NCBI GenBank assembly: GCA_036171675.1
Contig: JAVHRO010000036.1
Location: forward strand, 1-19,657
Reading direction: 5' to 3'
Source: Vicingus sp036171675
GTDB taxonomy: Bacteria > Bacteroidota > Bacteroidia > Flavobacteriales_E > Vicingaceae
Length of the DNA: 19,657 bases
Shown here: positions 1 to 7,982 of the stretch, piece after piece
Layout of the letters: the number at the start of each line of letters is the position of its first letter
Numbering within the stretch: position 1 is the stretch's first letter
Program-made: the position numbers and the translations under genes
Notes under the pieces: model-generated
What the model saw: the letters and a program-made list of their open reading frames with translations, nothing else
What the model was told of the DNA's origin: nothing
Database searches by the model: none

Positions 1-38
1 AGAAAAAACTCGAACTGACACCTTTTTTATTCAAATAA

Positions 39-63
39 TACCTCGAGGCTCTGCCTCGGGGTA
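39..63. repeat. GC-rich hairpin, possible dispersed (REP-like) repeat
   Basis: Positions 39-49 and 53-63 form an 11-base-pair stem with one G-T wobble, around a three-base TCT loop. The stem is far richer in G+C than its surroundings. Upstream, at 9-22, lies CTCGAACTGACACC. From memory, sequences like this and the CCTCGAGGC-type hairpin recur between genes in Flavobacteriia. I cannot confirm that here, since only one copy is visible and the window edge may cut the element. It could instead be the terminator of a gene left of the window, but no convincing T-run follows on either strand. Confidence 0.45.
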
Positions 64-126
64 ATTCATTAAAAATTCTTCTAAATGCACAACGGGTAAT
101 AAATTAGTCATTGTTAGTAAAAAAAA

Positions 127-158
127 TTGCATGGTATTAAGTATTTTGATTAGTTTTA
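127..158 (+). promoter_or_regulatory. Weak candidate promoter for the T9SS-secreted protein
   Basis: TTG at 127-129 is followed after 21 bases by TAGTTTTA at 151-158. This is a one-mismatch version of the Bacteroidota -7 consensus TAnnTTTG with a plausible -33 TTG. Transcription would start near 165, leaving a leader of roughly 27 bases before the ATG at 192. In such AT-rich sequence, matches of this quality also arise by chance. Confidence 0.28.
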
Positions 159-191
159 TTTTTTAAAAATGAGACAATTAAAAATAATTAC

Positions 192-2510
192 ATGAAAAAA
201 ATCACCCTTTTGCTCGGGCTTGTTTTATCAAGCTTTTTTGCATTTAACCAAACAAAATACGTTACCTTTTCTGATTCTATAATTTATAGTCAAGCATCGG
301 TTGATGCCTATAGTCCAAAAATAGCAGCTATTCCTAATGACGGAAATTATTTATTGACTTCAATTGTTGGGATGGCTTCAAACTATTCTATTACCAAATT
401 AACTTATGAAGGACAAGTATTTAAGGATACCGTACTTAGTTTTCAATTCATGGGAGGATACCCCAATATTAATAGCCTTCAAGTAACTGGTTCAGATGCA
501 ACCATTTGGTCTAGCTATCAATCCAATAATTATCCATTTGTTATTAATTTGGATATAAATGGAAATATGAATTGGAATTATATTTATTCGATAGATACGT
601 TGTTTTTTAACGTTACTGGTGGAATAAAAAGTGCCAATGGAAGTTTATTATCATTTGGAAATGTAAATGCCTATCCAGCATCGTATGGGTATATTCTTAA
701 AACTGACATGAATGGTGCTATTATTTGGTCTAAGCTTTATGGACAAAAAGCAAATTCATCTATTTTGGATTGGACTGGTGCCGTTGAAAATTTAGTGGAA
801 ACTCCCGATGGAGGATTTATGTTTTCAACAGGTGTAGGAGACTTGCTAAGTGGAAATCGTTATCCAGTTGTGACTAAAATTGATGCTAATGGTAATATTC
901 TTTGGAATAAAACTTTTGAATTTCTTTATCCAATAAGTAATATTGATAATTATAATAATCCAATTCGTTCAATATTACCTATTGACAGCACTAGTTTGTT
1001 ATTAACATTTCAATTGGTAGATACCACACTTAATGCAAATGTGATGGGGTTAATAAGTATTTCAACATTTGATGGTTCAATAAACTGGAAAAAATTGTAC
1101 CACCTTTATGCTGGAGACTTAGGATTGAATTTTAACAAAATGATTAAAAAAGCAGATGGGAACTTTGTTGGTTATTACAACAGAGATATGTTAGGAAGTG
1201 TTTTGTTTGAGTTGGATCAAACTGGACAAATGATTAAAAGTTTACAGTTAAGAGAACAACCAAGTATTACCCAAAATACTACCAACTATAGCAGTATTGC
1301 CCCAACTAATGATGGCGGTGTAATTATGACTGCTAACCTTTTATCAAATAATCAAGGTAACCTTATTTATAAAACTGACAAAAATTTACAAACCTATTGT
1401 CCTGAGACAGAATACCCATATCTTGCTATTGAAGATACCTTGGGTTTATTTCCAAGAGTAAGTGTTGATACGATGTTGGTTGCTACATTTACCACTCAAT
1501 CAGCTGTATTAGGTGTTCAAACTGCTTATAATCAAAGTACGAACAGTCGTTTTTGCACATGTGAGTTGATTGTTTCTGGTAATGTAAGCTATACCGCTTC
1601 AGGGATACCCGCTGATAGTGTAATGATGTATTTATTTCAGGTAACAGCAAATGGAAATTATATAAAAGTAGATTCAATAGCCACAGATCTAACTGGTTAT
1701 TACCAATTCAATTATTTGCCAACTGGCGATTATGTGGTAAAAGCGGTACCAACGTTACCAAAATATTCGGGTTTTATGCCTTCCTACTTTAGTATGCCAA
1801 ATCCTACTTTACAGTGGGATAGTGCAATTGTAATGCATAAAGAATGTGGTTTTAACTCGTTGCCATCAAACATTAATTTAATACCAAAGTTATCTCAATC
1901 AGGTACCTGGAGATGTAATGGTTATGTGTTACAATATTATGGTTATGGCTCAGGAGTTGCAAAAGCTGCAGGTGAGCCTTTAGGCGATATTGATATTACC
2001 TTAAATCAATCTCCAGGTGGAGCAGTTAGCTCTGTAAAAACTGATTTAAATGGATTTTTTGAATTTACTGGATTAAATAATAATGCTAGTTTTGTGCTTA
2101 GAGCAGATATGCCTGGTTATCCAAACGATTCGATTTATTCGTTTACTGTAAACCCTGGAGATCCAGCTATGGATTCATTGAATTTTTATGTTTCAGCTGA
2201 TAGTGTTTATATTTTACCTGAATATATTTTTATAGGTGTTAATATACTCTCAACTAAAACATTAGAGGTAAGTATTTCGCCAAATCCAACAAAAAGTAAT
2301 TTTGTATTAGAAGTGAATTCTAAGAAAAATTCTTCAGTCAATTTTACGTTATGCAATAGTGTTGGGCAAGAAGTATTTGCGAAAGAAGAGAAGTTGACAA
2401 AAGGTAATCATAGAATTAACTTTGATATCAAGGATTATCCTCAGGGAATTTATTATCTTAGAATTATTAATGAAAATGATTATTTTGTTAAAAAGATAAT
2501 TAAACAATAA
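192..2510 (+). CDS. Secreted propeller/Ig-like protein with type IX sorting domain
   Basis: This is a 772-residue protein probably exported by Sec and then by the type IX secretion system to the surface or medium. Residues 1-19 are a signal peptide (MKK, then a hydrophobic stretch). Residues 20-450 contain repeated strands of the form D-x-N/T-G-x-hydrophobic-x-W (such as IDANGNILWNK), typical of PQQ-like or delta-60-type beta-propellers. A CTC cysteine pair near 451 starts a second region. There, about 459-545 and 565-680 look like two prealbumin/SdrD-B-type beta-sandwich modules, with DLTGYYQFNYLPTGDYVVKA and DLNGFFEFTGL as the recognisable turns. Residues 694-772 are a type A sorting domain: SPNPTKSNF, then GNHRINF and YPQGIYYLRI, ending in basic VKKIIKQ. 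No catalytic motif is visible. The gene stands alone, between a candidate promoter and a strong terminator. The ligand or substrate is unknown. The sorting-domain call is firm; the propeller call is moderate. Confidence 0.88.
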   Translation: MKKITLLLGLVLSSFFAFNQTKYVTFSDSIIYSQASVDAYSPKIAAIPNDGNYLLTSIVGMASNYSITKLTYEGQVFKDTVLSFQFMGGYPNINSLQVTGSDATIWSSYQSNNYPFVINLDINGNMNWNYIYSIDTLFFNVTGGIKSANGSLLSFGNVNAYPASYGYILKTDMNGAIIWSKLYGQKANSSILDWTGAVENLVETPDGGFMFSTGVGDLLSGNRYPVVTKIDANGNILWNKTFEFLYPISNIDNYNNPIRSILPIDSTSLLLTFQLVDTTLNANVMGLISISTFDGSINWKKLYHLYAGDLGLNFNKMIKKADGNFVGYYNRDMLGSVLFELDQTGQMIKSLQLREQPSITQNTTNYSSIAPTNDGGVIMTANLLSNNQGNLIYKTDKNLQTYCPETEYPYLAIEDTLGLFPRVSVDTMLVATFTTQSAVLGVQTAYNQSTNSRFCTCELIVSGNVSYTASGIPADSVMMYLFQVTANGNYIKVDSIATDLTGYYQFNYLPTGDYVVKAVPTLPKYSGFMPSYFSMPNPTLQWDSAIVMHKECGFNSLPSNINLIPKLSQSGTWRCNGYVLQYYGYGSGVAKAAGEPLGDIDITLNQSPGGAVSSVKTDLNGFFEFTGLNNNASFVLRADMPGYPNDSIYSFTVNPGDPAMDSLNFYVSADSVYILPEYIFIGVNILSTKTLEVSISPNPTKSNFVLEVNSKKNSSVNFTLCNSVGQEVFAKEEKLTKGNHRINFDIKDYPQGIYYLRIINENDYFVKKIIKQ

Positions 2511-2520
2511 GCTTTCTTAA

Positions 2521-2559
2521 ACAAATAAAAGCCCCAACTTGATTGGGGTTTTTATTTGT
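2521..2559. terminator. Long symmetric intrinsic terminator after the T9SS protein
   Basis: The arms at 2521-2537 and 2543-2559 pair over 17 bases with a single G-T wobble, around the loop CTTGA. The core is CCCCAA/TTGGGG, and the outer part is A-rich on the left and T-rich on the right. It therefore has a T-tract in both reading directions. It begins 11 bases after the stop codon and separates this gene from the phosphatase pair. Confidence 0.85.
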
Positions 2560-2683
2560 ATCATTATTTCATTACCAGCGAAATGCATGGAAAACTGAAT
2601 AATGCAGTTAATTCATAAAATAAATCAAAAGTTATATCAATCAACTTTATTGAATGATAATCATTTTATTTATTTTTACACTA

Positions 2684-5600
2684 ATGCAAAAATTCATAAA
2701 ATATTCTATAACTACTTTATTATTAGTACTTTTTAGTAGGGAGTTAAATGCTCAGACTTACAATTTTACCAATTACAATGTATCGGAAGGATTAGAGCAG
2801 TCCGATATTATTACTATTAATCAAGCAGCAAATGGAAGTCTAGTTTATGGAACTTATGGAGGTGGTGTTGGAGTGTATGATGGGTATGGTTTTTCAGCAA
2901 TAAAAGAAAAACATGGATTAGCAAATAATACTGTTTTATCTATTGATGTCGATAAAAATGGTTCGATTTGGGTTGCTACCCGAAATGGAATAAGTGTAAT
3001 TAATAAAGAAGTAAATAAAGTCAAAAAAAATTATTTTGAAGGCACTTCGTTTTATTGGGTTCATGTTCAAGAGACAACATCTGATATTTGGTTTGGATCA
3101 GCTTTAGGATTATATAAATACAATACTAAGTTAGATTCTGTTAAATTTTATAAAACTTCAAATGAGGTGCTTAACACTTCATTCATTAATTGTATTTATT
3201 CTGATGTTGGTAACAATTTATGGATAGGAACAAAAAATGCGGGCGTATTCTCGATTGATGCCATATCTGGAAAAGTATCAAATTATCTTGAAAAAGACGG
3301 ATTATCTTCAAACTATGTGAAAACCATTATTGAAGGAAAAAAAGGAGAAATCTTTATTGGTACCGTACAGGGTTTAAACTTAATAACCAAAAATGTTGTA
3401 TCTCTTATCGATTTACCTAAAATAGAAGGTTCAAGCTTAACATTTACCTCTTCTTCAAATTATAAAAATCAACTTGTTTTTGGAGCACTTAACAATCAAC
3501 TCTATTTTGTAGACAAGAGTTCCTACCAAACCAAATTTATTGCTGCGAATAATGGATTTGTATATCAAAAAATATGGTCTGTATTTACGGATAAGGAAGA
3601 CAACTTATGGTTAGGTTCAATTGGAGCAGGTTTAGTAAAGTTTAATCCGGTATTTACCTTTTTCAATGCCAAAAATGAAATTTTGAGCGACGATATTAGA
3701 TCCGTTTTTGAAAGCAGCGAAGGCAAAATTTATGTGGGTACCAATGTTGGTTTCAATGTCATTAATGAAAGCGGTGCGATATCAACCTATAAACCATTAA
3801 AAGAATTATCGTTTAGCAATGTATTTCATTTTAATGAATACAAGGGTACAATGTTGTTAGGTACCAATATAGGGCTGTTTAAGTTTATTAACGAAAAAGC
3901 CATTCCTATACCATTTTCTGAAAAGGGTTACGAGGATAATATCTATTTTTCTTACAAAAGCAAAGACAAGTTTTACGTTGGAGGAAAAATGGGTTTGTAT
4001 TATTTAGAAAACGATACTTTATTTACAGTTAAAAAATCCCCTAAAGAATCAATTTACGACATAATAACATACAAAGGTTCTTTATTTTTAGCTGCAGATA
4101 ATGGAGTCTATAAATATGCTAGAAATACATTCCAGTTTTTATCAAAAAAAGAAGGATTAGAATGTGATAGAGCAAGAAGTTTTAAAATCGATTCAAAAAA
4201 TAATCTATGGATAGGAACTAGCAATAGCGCTTATTTATATAATGGAAAGAATTTTAAAAAGATTACTGAAGAAGATGGTTTAACTTCAGAAAATATTTAT
4301 TTGATGGAGTTAGATGGAAAGGGAAATATCTGGTTAGGAACAAATAAAGGTATTGATAGAATAAACATTGAGAGTGTTTACCAATATTGGAATAATCCTG
4401 AAAATAAAATTGAGATAAGAAATTATGGCAAAAACGAAGGCTTTAATGGGGTTGAATGTAATTTAAATGCCGTATATCGAAACAAAAAAAAGCAACTTTA
4501 TTTCGGAACTATTAATGGCGTGTACAAATATCACTCGGAAAATGATGCTATTAACAAACAACCACCTGTCCTTGCTTTTAAAAATATTAAGTTAAATTTT
4601 CAAGATGTTGACTGGAGTAAATACTCCAAAAATATTAACTCAGAAAATGGTTTGCCCAATAATTTAGAATTACGTTATAACAACAACAATTTGATATTTG
4701 AATTTGTTGGAGTTTCATTAACCAACCCAAAGGAAGTGCACTACCAATATAAATTGGAAGGATTAGATGAAGATTGGTTACCTCTTACAAAAGACAGAAA
4801 AGCAGTATATACCGCTATTCCTCATGGAAATTATACGTTTAGATTAAAGGCAAAAAATAGCGATGGAGTATGGACTGAAAGTGACCTTGCGTTTAAATTT
4901 TCCATTTCACCTCCTTGGTATAAAACAACTTGGTTTTATATGTCAGCCACTTTAATAGTGCTGTTAATTGGTTATACTGTGTTGGTTTTAAGAACAAGAA
5001 ATCTTAGAAAAACCCAAATTATTTTGACTACAAAAGTTGAAGAAAGAACACATGAACTTAGGGAAGAGAAAGAAAAAGTTGAAAGTATAAACGTTACTCT
5101 AGCTGAGCAAAAAAAGGTGATTGAAGTTGCCAATAAAAACATTACGGATAGTATTAACTATGCAAAAAAAATTCAGGAAGCCATATTGCCAAAACCAGTA
5201 AAACTTGAGGAATTAAAAGATAGTGTTTCCATTTTATATTTACCCAAAGACGTGGTAAGTGGTGATTTCTATTGGTTTGAAAAGATGGGAAATAAATACA
5301 TATTTGCCACAGCCGATTGTACTGGTCATGGAGTTCCTGGTGCTTTTATGAGTATGATTGGTGTTAACAATTTGAATCAAATCATTATTGAAAACAAAGT
5401 TACTAGCCCTGATAAAATATTGCGAGATCTTAACATTGCTATTAAAAAAGTGTTAAAACAAGACGATGTGGATAGCGAAAGTAGAGATGGTATGGATATT
5501 TCCATTTCTTGTTTTGATTTAGATAAAAAGGTAATTTCTTATGCAGGAGCATTTCGCCCATTGATTTATATTAGAAACAATGAATTGTTTGAACTTAAAG

Positions 5601-5890
5601 GAAGTCGGCAGCCAATTGGAGGAAGTGCCCCAATAGATTTTGAATATGAACTGAATGAATTTGAATATCAAGAAGGTGATGTGTTTTACATGTTTTCTGA
5701 TGGATTTCCTGATCAATTTGGAGGTTTAAAAGGGAAAAAATTCATGAATAGACAACTTAAAGAAATTTTTATTAAAATATACAAGGAATCACCTTTGGTT
5801 CAACGAGAAATACTTAAAAATGAGTTAGAACATTGGCGGGGTAATAATGAACAGATTGATGACGTGTTGGTGATGTGCATCAAAATATAA
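2684..5890 (+). CDS. Membrane sensor: two-propeller + Y_Y_Y head with SpoIIE/PP2C phosphatase
   Basis: The start is placed at the ATG at 2684 (1068 residues). This gives a clean signal peptide (MQKFIKYS, hydrophobic core, NAQ). The in-frame ATG at 2654 would add ten hydrophobic residues in front of it. Residues 25-640 hold many regulator-propeller blades with the signature N-hydrophobic-W-hydrophobic-G-T (NNLWIGT, GNIWLGTNKGI), enough for about two seven-bladed propellers. Residues 659-748 are a Y_Y_Y domain, 748-770 a membrane helix, and 771-820 a coiled coil. Residues 822-1068 are a SpoIIE-type phosphatase. Its metal-binding aspartates are in place: D861 in SGDFYW, D878 in ADCTGHG, D1006 in FSDG and D1059/D1060 in IDDVLVM. 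The head matches hybrid two-component sensors, but a phosphatase replaces the kinase. There is no histidine-kinase H-box or ATPase domain. By family precedent it would dephosphorylate a cytoplasmic STAS-type protein in response to an extracytoplasmic signal. The 52-base gap to the next gene suggests co-transcription. Confidence 0.92.
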   Translation: MQKFIKYSITTLLLVLFSRELNAQTYNFTNYNVSEGLEQSDIITINQAANGSLVYGTYGGGVGVYDGYGFSAIKEKHGLANNTVLSIDVDKNGSIWVATRNGISVINKEVNKVKKNYFEGTSFYWVHVQETTSDIWFGSALGLYKYNTKLDSVKFYKTSNEVLNTSFINCIYSDVGNNLWIGTKNAGVFSIDAISGKVSNYLEKDGLSSNYVKTIIEGKKGEIFIGTVQGLNLITKNVVSLIDLPKIEGSSLTFTSSSNYKNQLVFGALNNQLYFVDKSSYQTKFIAANNGFVYQKIWSVFTDKEDNLWLGSIGAGLVKFNPVFTFFNAKNEILSDDIRSVFESSEGKIYVGTNVGFNVINESGAISTYKPLKELSFSNVFHFNEYKGTMLLGTNIGLFKFINEKAIPIPFSEKGYEDNIYFSYKSKDKFYVGGKMGLYYLENDTLFTVKKSPKESIYDIITYKGSLFLAADNGVYKYARNTFQFLSKKEGLECDRARSFKIDSKNNLWIGTSNSAYLYNGKNFKKITEEDGLTSENIYLMELDGKGNIWLGTNKGIDRINIESVYQYWNNPENKIEIRNYGKNEGFNGVECNLNAVYRNKKKQLYFGTINGVYKYHSENDAINKQPPVLAFKNIKLNFQDVDWSKYSKNINSENGLPNNLELRYNNNNLIFEFVGVSLTNPKEVHYQYKLEGLDEDWLPLTKDRKAVYTAIPHGNYTFRLKAKNSDGVWTESDLAFKFSISPPWYKTTWFYMSATLIVLLIGYTVLVLRTRNLRKTQIILTTKVEERTHELREEKEKVESINVTLAEQKKVIEVANKNITDSINYAKKIQEAILPKPVKLEELKDSVSILYLPKDVVSGDFYWFEKMGNKYIFATADCTGHGVPGAFMSMIGVNNLNQIIIENKVTSPDKILRDLNIAIKKVLKQDDVDSESRDGMDISISCFDLDKKVISYAGAFRPLIYIRNNELFELKGSRQPIGGSAPIDFEYELNEFEYQEGDVFYMFSDGFPDQFGGLKGKKFMNRQLKEIFIKIYKESPLVQREILKNELEHWRGNNEQIDDVLVMCIKI

Positions 5891-5942
5891 GGGTTCAAAT
5901 ACCGTGAATGTCTAAAATTAGGAGTTTGTAATCTCGGTTAAA

Positions 5943-7982
5943 ATGAAAAAAATGAAAATCTCAAAATATACTTCAGTATTCATTATCGGAATATGTTCTT
6001 TACTAAGCGTCAATCTAAATGCTGAAAATAGAGTGCTTAAGACACTTCAAAAGTGTAAAAATCAACCAGACTCACTAATTGCTACAATTTTATTGGACTC
6101 TGCACACGGCCTGAAATTTGTCGATTTTTCTATGGCTCAACAATATGCCGAACAAGCTATTATTTACGCAGAAAAATCGAATAATTTTGTTGTTCATGGT
6201 AATGCCTACAATGTAATAGGAATTTGTCATCATTTACAAAGTGAATATAAAATTGCTTTTAGATATTATGCAAAAGCTCTTGACTTATTCAAAAAACATA
6301 ATTATACCAGAGGACAAGGATCTAGTTTAATCAATTTAGGCGTTTTATACACTGATCAACAAGATTATAAAACATCAATTAAATATTATTTCAAAGCAAA
6401 AAAATATGCTGAAATTGGTAAAGATAGCGTTAACATATCTTCAATATATAACAATATTGCTATTAATTATCAAAAGTTGCTGTTCCCTGATAGTGCAATT
6501 TATTATTACAATAAATCACTAGAGATTAGAAAAAAATTAAAAAAGAACGAATTAATTGCTACTACTTTATCCAATATTGCAACAGTTTATAGCGATAATA
6601 AGGAATATGAAAAATCATTAGAATATCATGTGCAAGCGTTAAAATATGATTCATTAGCTAATGATAAAAGGAATTTGGTTTTAGCTTTTAATAATATTAG
6701 TTCGTCCTATGCTGGCTTAAAGAATTATACCAAAGCCATAGAATTCTCAATAGCATCTTTAAAATTAGCGGAGGAGTTAAAATATACTCAAATGTATCCT
6801 GATATTTATTACAATTTATTTAGTATTTATCCTTTTTTAAACGATTATAAAAATGCCTATATCTATTCCAATAAATATATTTTACTGAAAGATTCATTGT
6901 CAACTGAAGAATCAAAGGAAGTTATAATGGAGATGCAAGCGAAATACGATTCGCAATTAAAAGAGAGTGAAATAACCACACTTAATACTCAAAATGACCT
7001 TCAGAAACAAAAAATAGACAAGCAGCGAAATTTCACCTATTTTCTTGTTGTATTGGCAGTACTGTTGCTCATAATTGTATTTATTATTTACAAAACTTCT
7101 AAACAAAAATCAATTGCAAACAAGTTAATATCCAATCAAAATGCTGAATTGCTAAATCAAAAAAAGGAAATACAAGAAAAAAGTAATGTAATTGAATTAA
7201 AGAGTAATCAGTTGCAAACTGCCTTAATTGAAATTAAGGATAGCATTAATTATGCAAAAAAAATTCAGGAAGCTATCCTTCCAAAATCAATTCATTTAGA
7301 TGAATTTACCGATAGGGTTTCTATTTTATATTTACCAAAAGACGTGGTTAGTGGCGATTTTTATTGGTATGAAAAAATAGATAATAAATACATCTTTGTT
7401 ACGGCAGATTGTACTGGGCATGGTGTTCCTGGTGCGTTTATGAGTATGATAGGAGTAAATAACTTAAATCAAATCATTGTTGATAACAAAATTACTAGTC
7501 CTAATGCAATTTTAAAGGAACTTAACATTGCTATAAAAAAAGTGTTGAAACAAGAAGAAGTGGATAGTGAAAGCAGAGATGGAATGGATATTTCAGTTGT
7601 TTGTTTTGATGTGGATAGAAATATCATATCTTATTCTGGGGCATTCAGACCACTGATTTATATTAGAAATAACGAGTTGATTGAAATTAAAGGAAGTAGA
7701 CAACCCATTGGTGGTAATGCTCCAATTGATTTTGATTATGAACTGAATGAATTTGAATATAAAAAAGAAGATATTTTTTATATGTTTTCAGATGGATTTC
7801 CGGACCAGTTTGGTGGACCAAAAATGAAAAAGTTAATGATTAAACAAATGAAAGAACTCTTCATGAATGTGCATAATCAGGCTCCAGATATGCAAGTAAA
7901 TTCTTTAAAAAAGTCTTTCGAAGATTGGAAAGGAACAAATGATCAGGTGGATGATATACTGGTAATGTGTATTAAAATTTAA
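5943..7982 (+). CDS. Membrane TPR sensor with SpoIIE/PP2C phosphatase
   Basis: This is a 679-residue protein with a signal peptide in residues 1-27 (ends LNAE). About six tetratricopeptide repeats lie at residues 85-315 (for example NLGVLYTDQQDYKTSIKYY), followed by a helical stretch. A membrane helix spans about 363-384, a coiled coil 385-430, and a SpoIIE-type PP2C phosphatase 433-679. Metal ligands D472, D489, D617 and D670/D671 are all present. The phosphatase is about 74% identical by eye to that of the preceding gene, and the identity starts abruptly at DSINYAKKIQEAILPK. The repeats are presumably periplasmic and the phosphatase cytoplasmic. The protein probably acts on the same partner as its neighbour but responds to another input. 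The start could equally be the ATG three codons later (5952). Its stop overlaps the stop of the convergent TPR gene by four bases. Confidence 0.92.
   Translation: MKKMKISKYTSVFIIGICSLLSVNLNAENRVLKTLQKCKNQPDSLIATILLDSAHGLKFVDFSMAQQYAEQAIIYAEKSNNFVVHGNAYNVIGICHHLQSEYKIAFRYYAKALDLFKKHNYTRGQGSSLINLGVLYTDQQDYKTSIKYYFKAKKYAEIGKDSVNISSIYNNIAINYQKLLFPDSAIYYYNKSLEIRKKLKKNELIATTLSNIATVYSDNKEYEKSLEYHVQALKYDSLANDKRNLVLAFNNISSSYAGLKNYTKAIEFSIASLKLAEELKYTQMYPDIYYNLFSIYPFLNDYKNAYIYSNKYILLKDSLSTEESKEVIMEMQAKYDSQLKESEITTLNTQNDLQKQKIDKQRNFTYFLVVLAVLLLIIVFIIYKTSKQKSIANKLISNQNAELLNQKKEIQEKSNVIELKSNQLQTALIEIKDSINYAKKIQEAILPKSIHLDEFTDRVSILYLPKDVVSGDFYWYEKIDNKYIFVTADCTGHGVPGAFMSMIGVNNLNQIIVDNKITSPNAILKELNIAIKKVLKQEEVDSESRDGMDISVVCFDVDRNIISYSGAFRPLIYIRNNELIEIKGSRQPIGGNAPIDFDYELNEFEYKKEDIFYMFSDGFPDQFGGPKMKKLMIKQMKELFMNVHNQAPDMQVNSLKKSFEDWKGTNDQVDDILVMCIKI

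Noticed and set aside
2654..2683. Upstream ATG for the propeller-SpoIIE protein
   Set aside because: It would place ten hydrophobic residues before a complete signal peptide starting at 2684. A TTG (2650) and TATTTTTA (2671-2678) also hint at transcription starting after 2654.
2684..5890. Annotation as a hybrid two-component histidine kinase
   Set aside because: The sensor part fits, but there is no H-box, HATPase domain, receiver or HTH. The C-terminus has all the SpoIIE/PP2C aspartate motifs.
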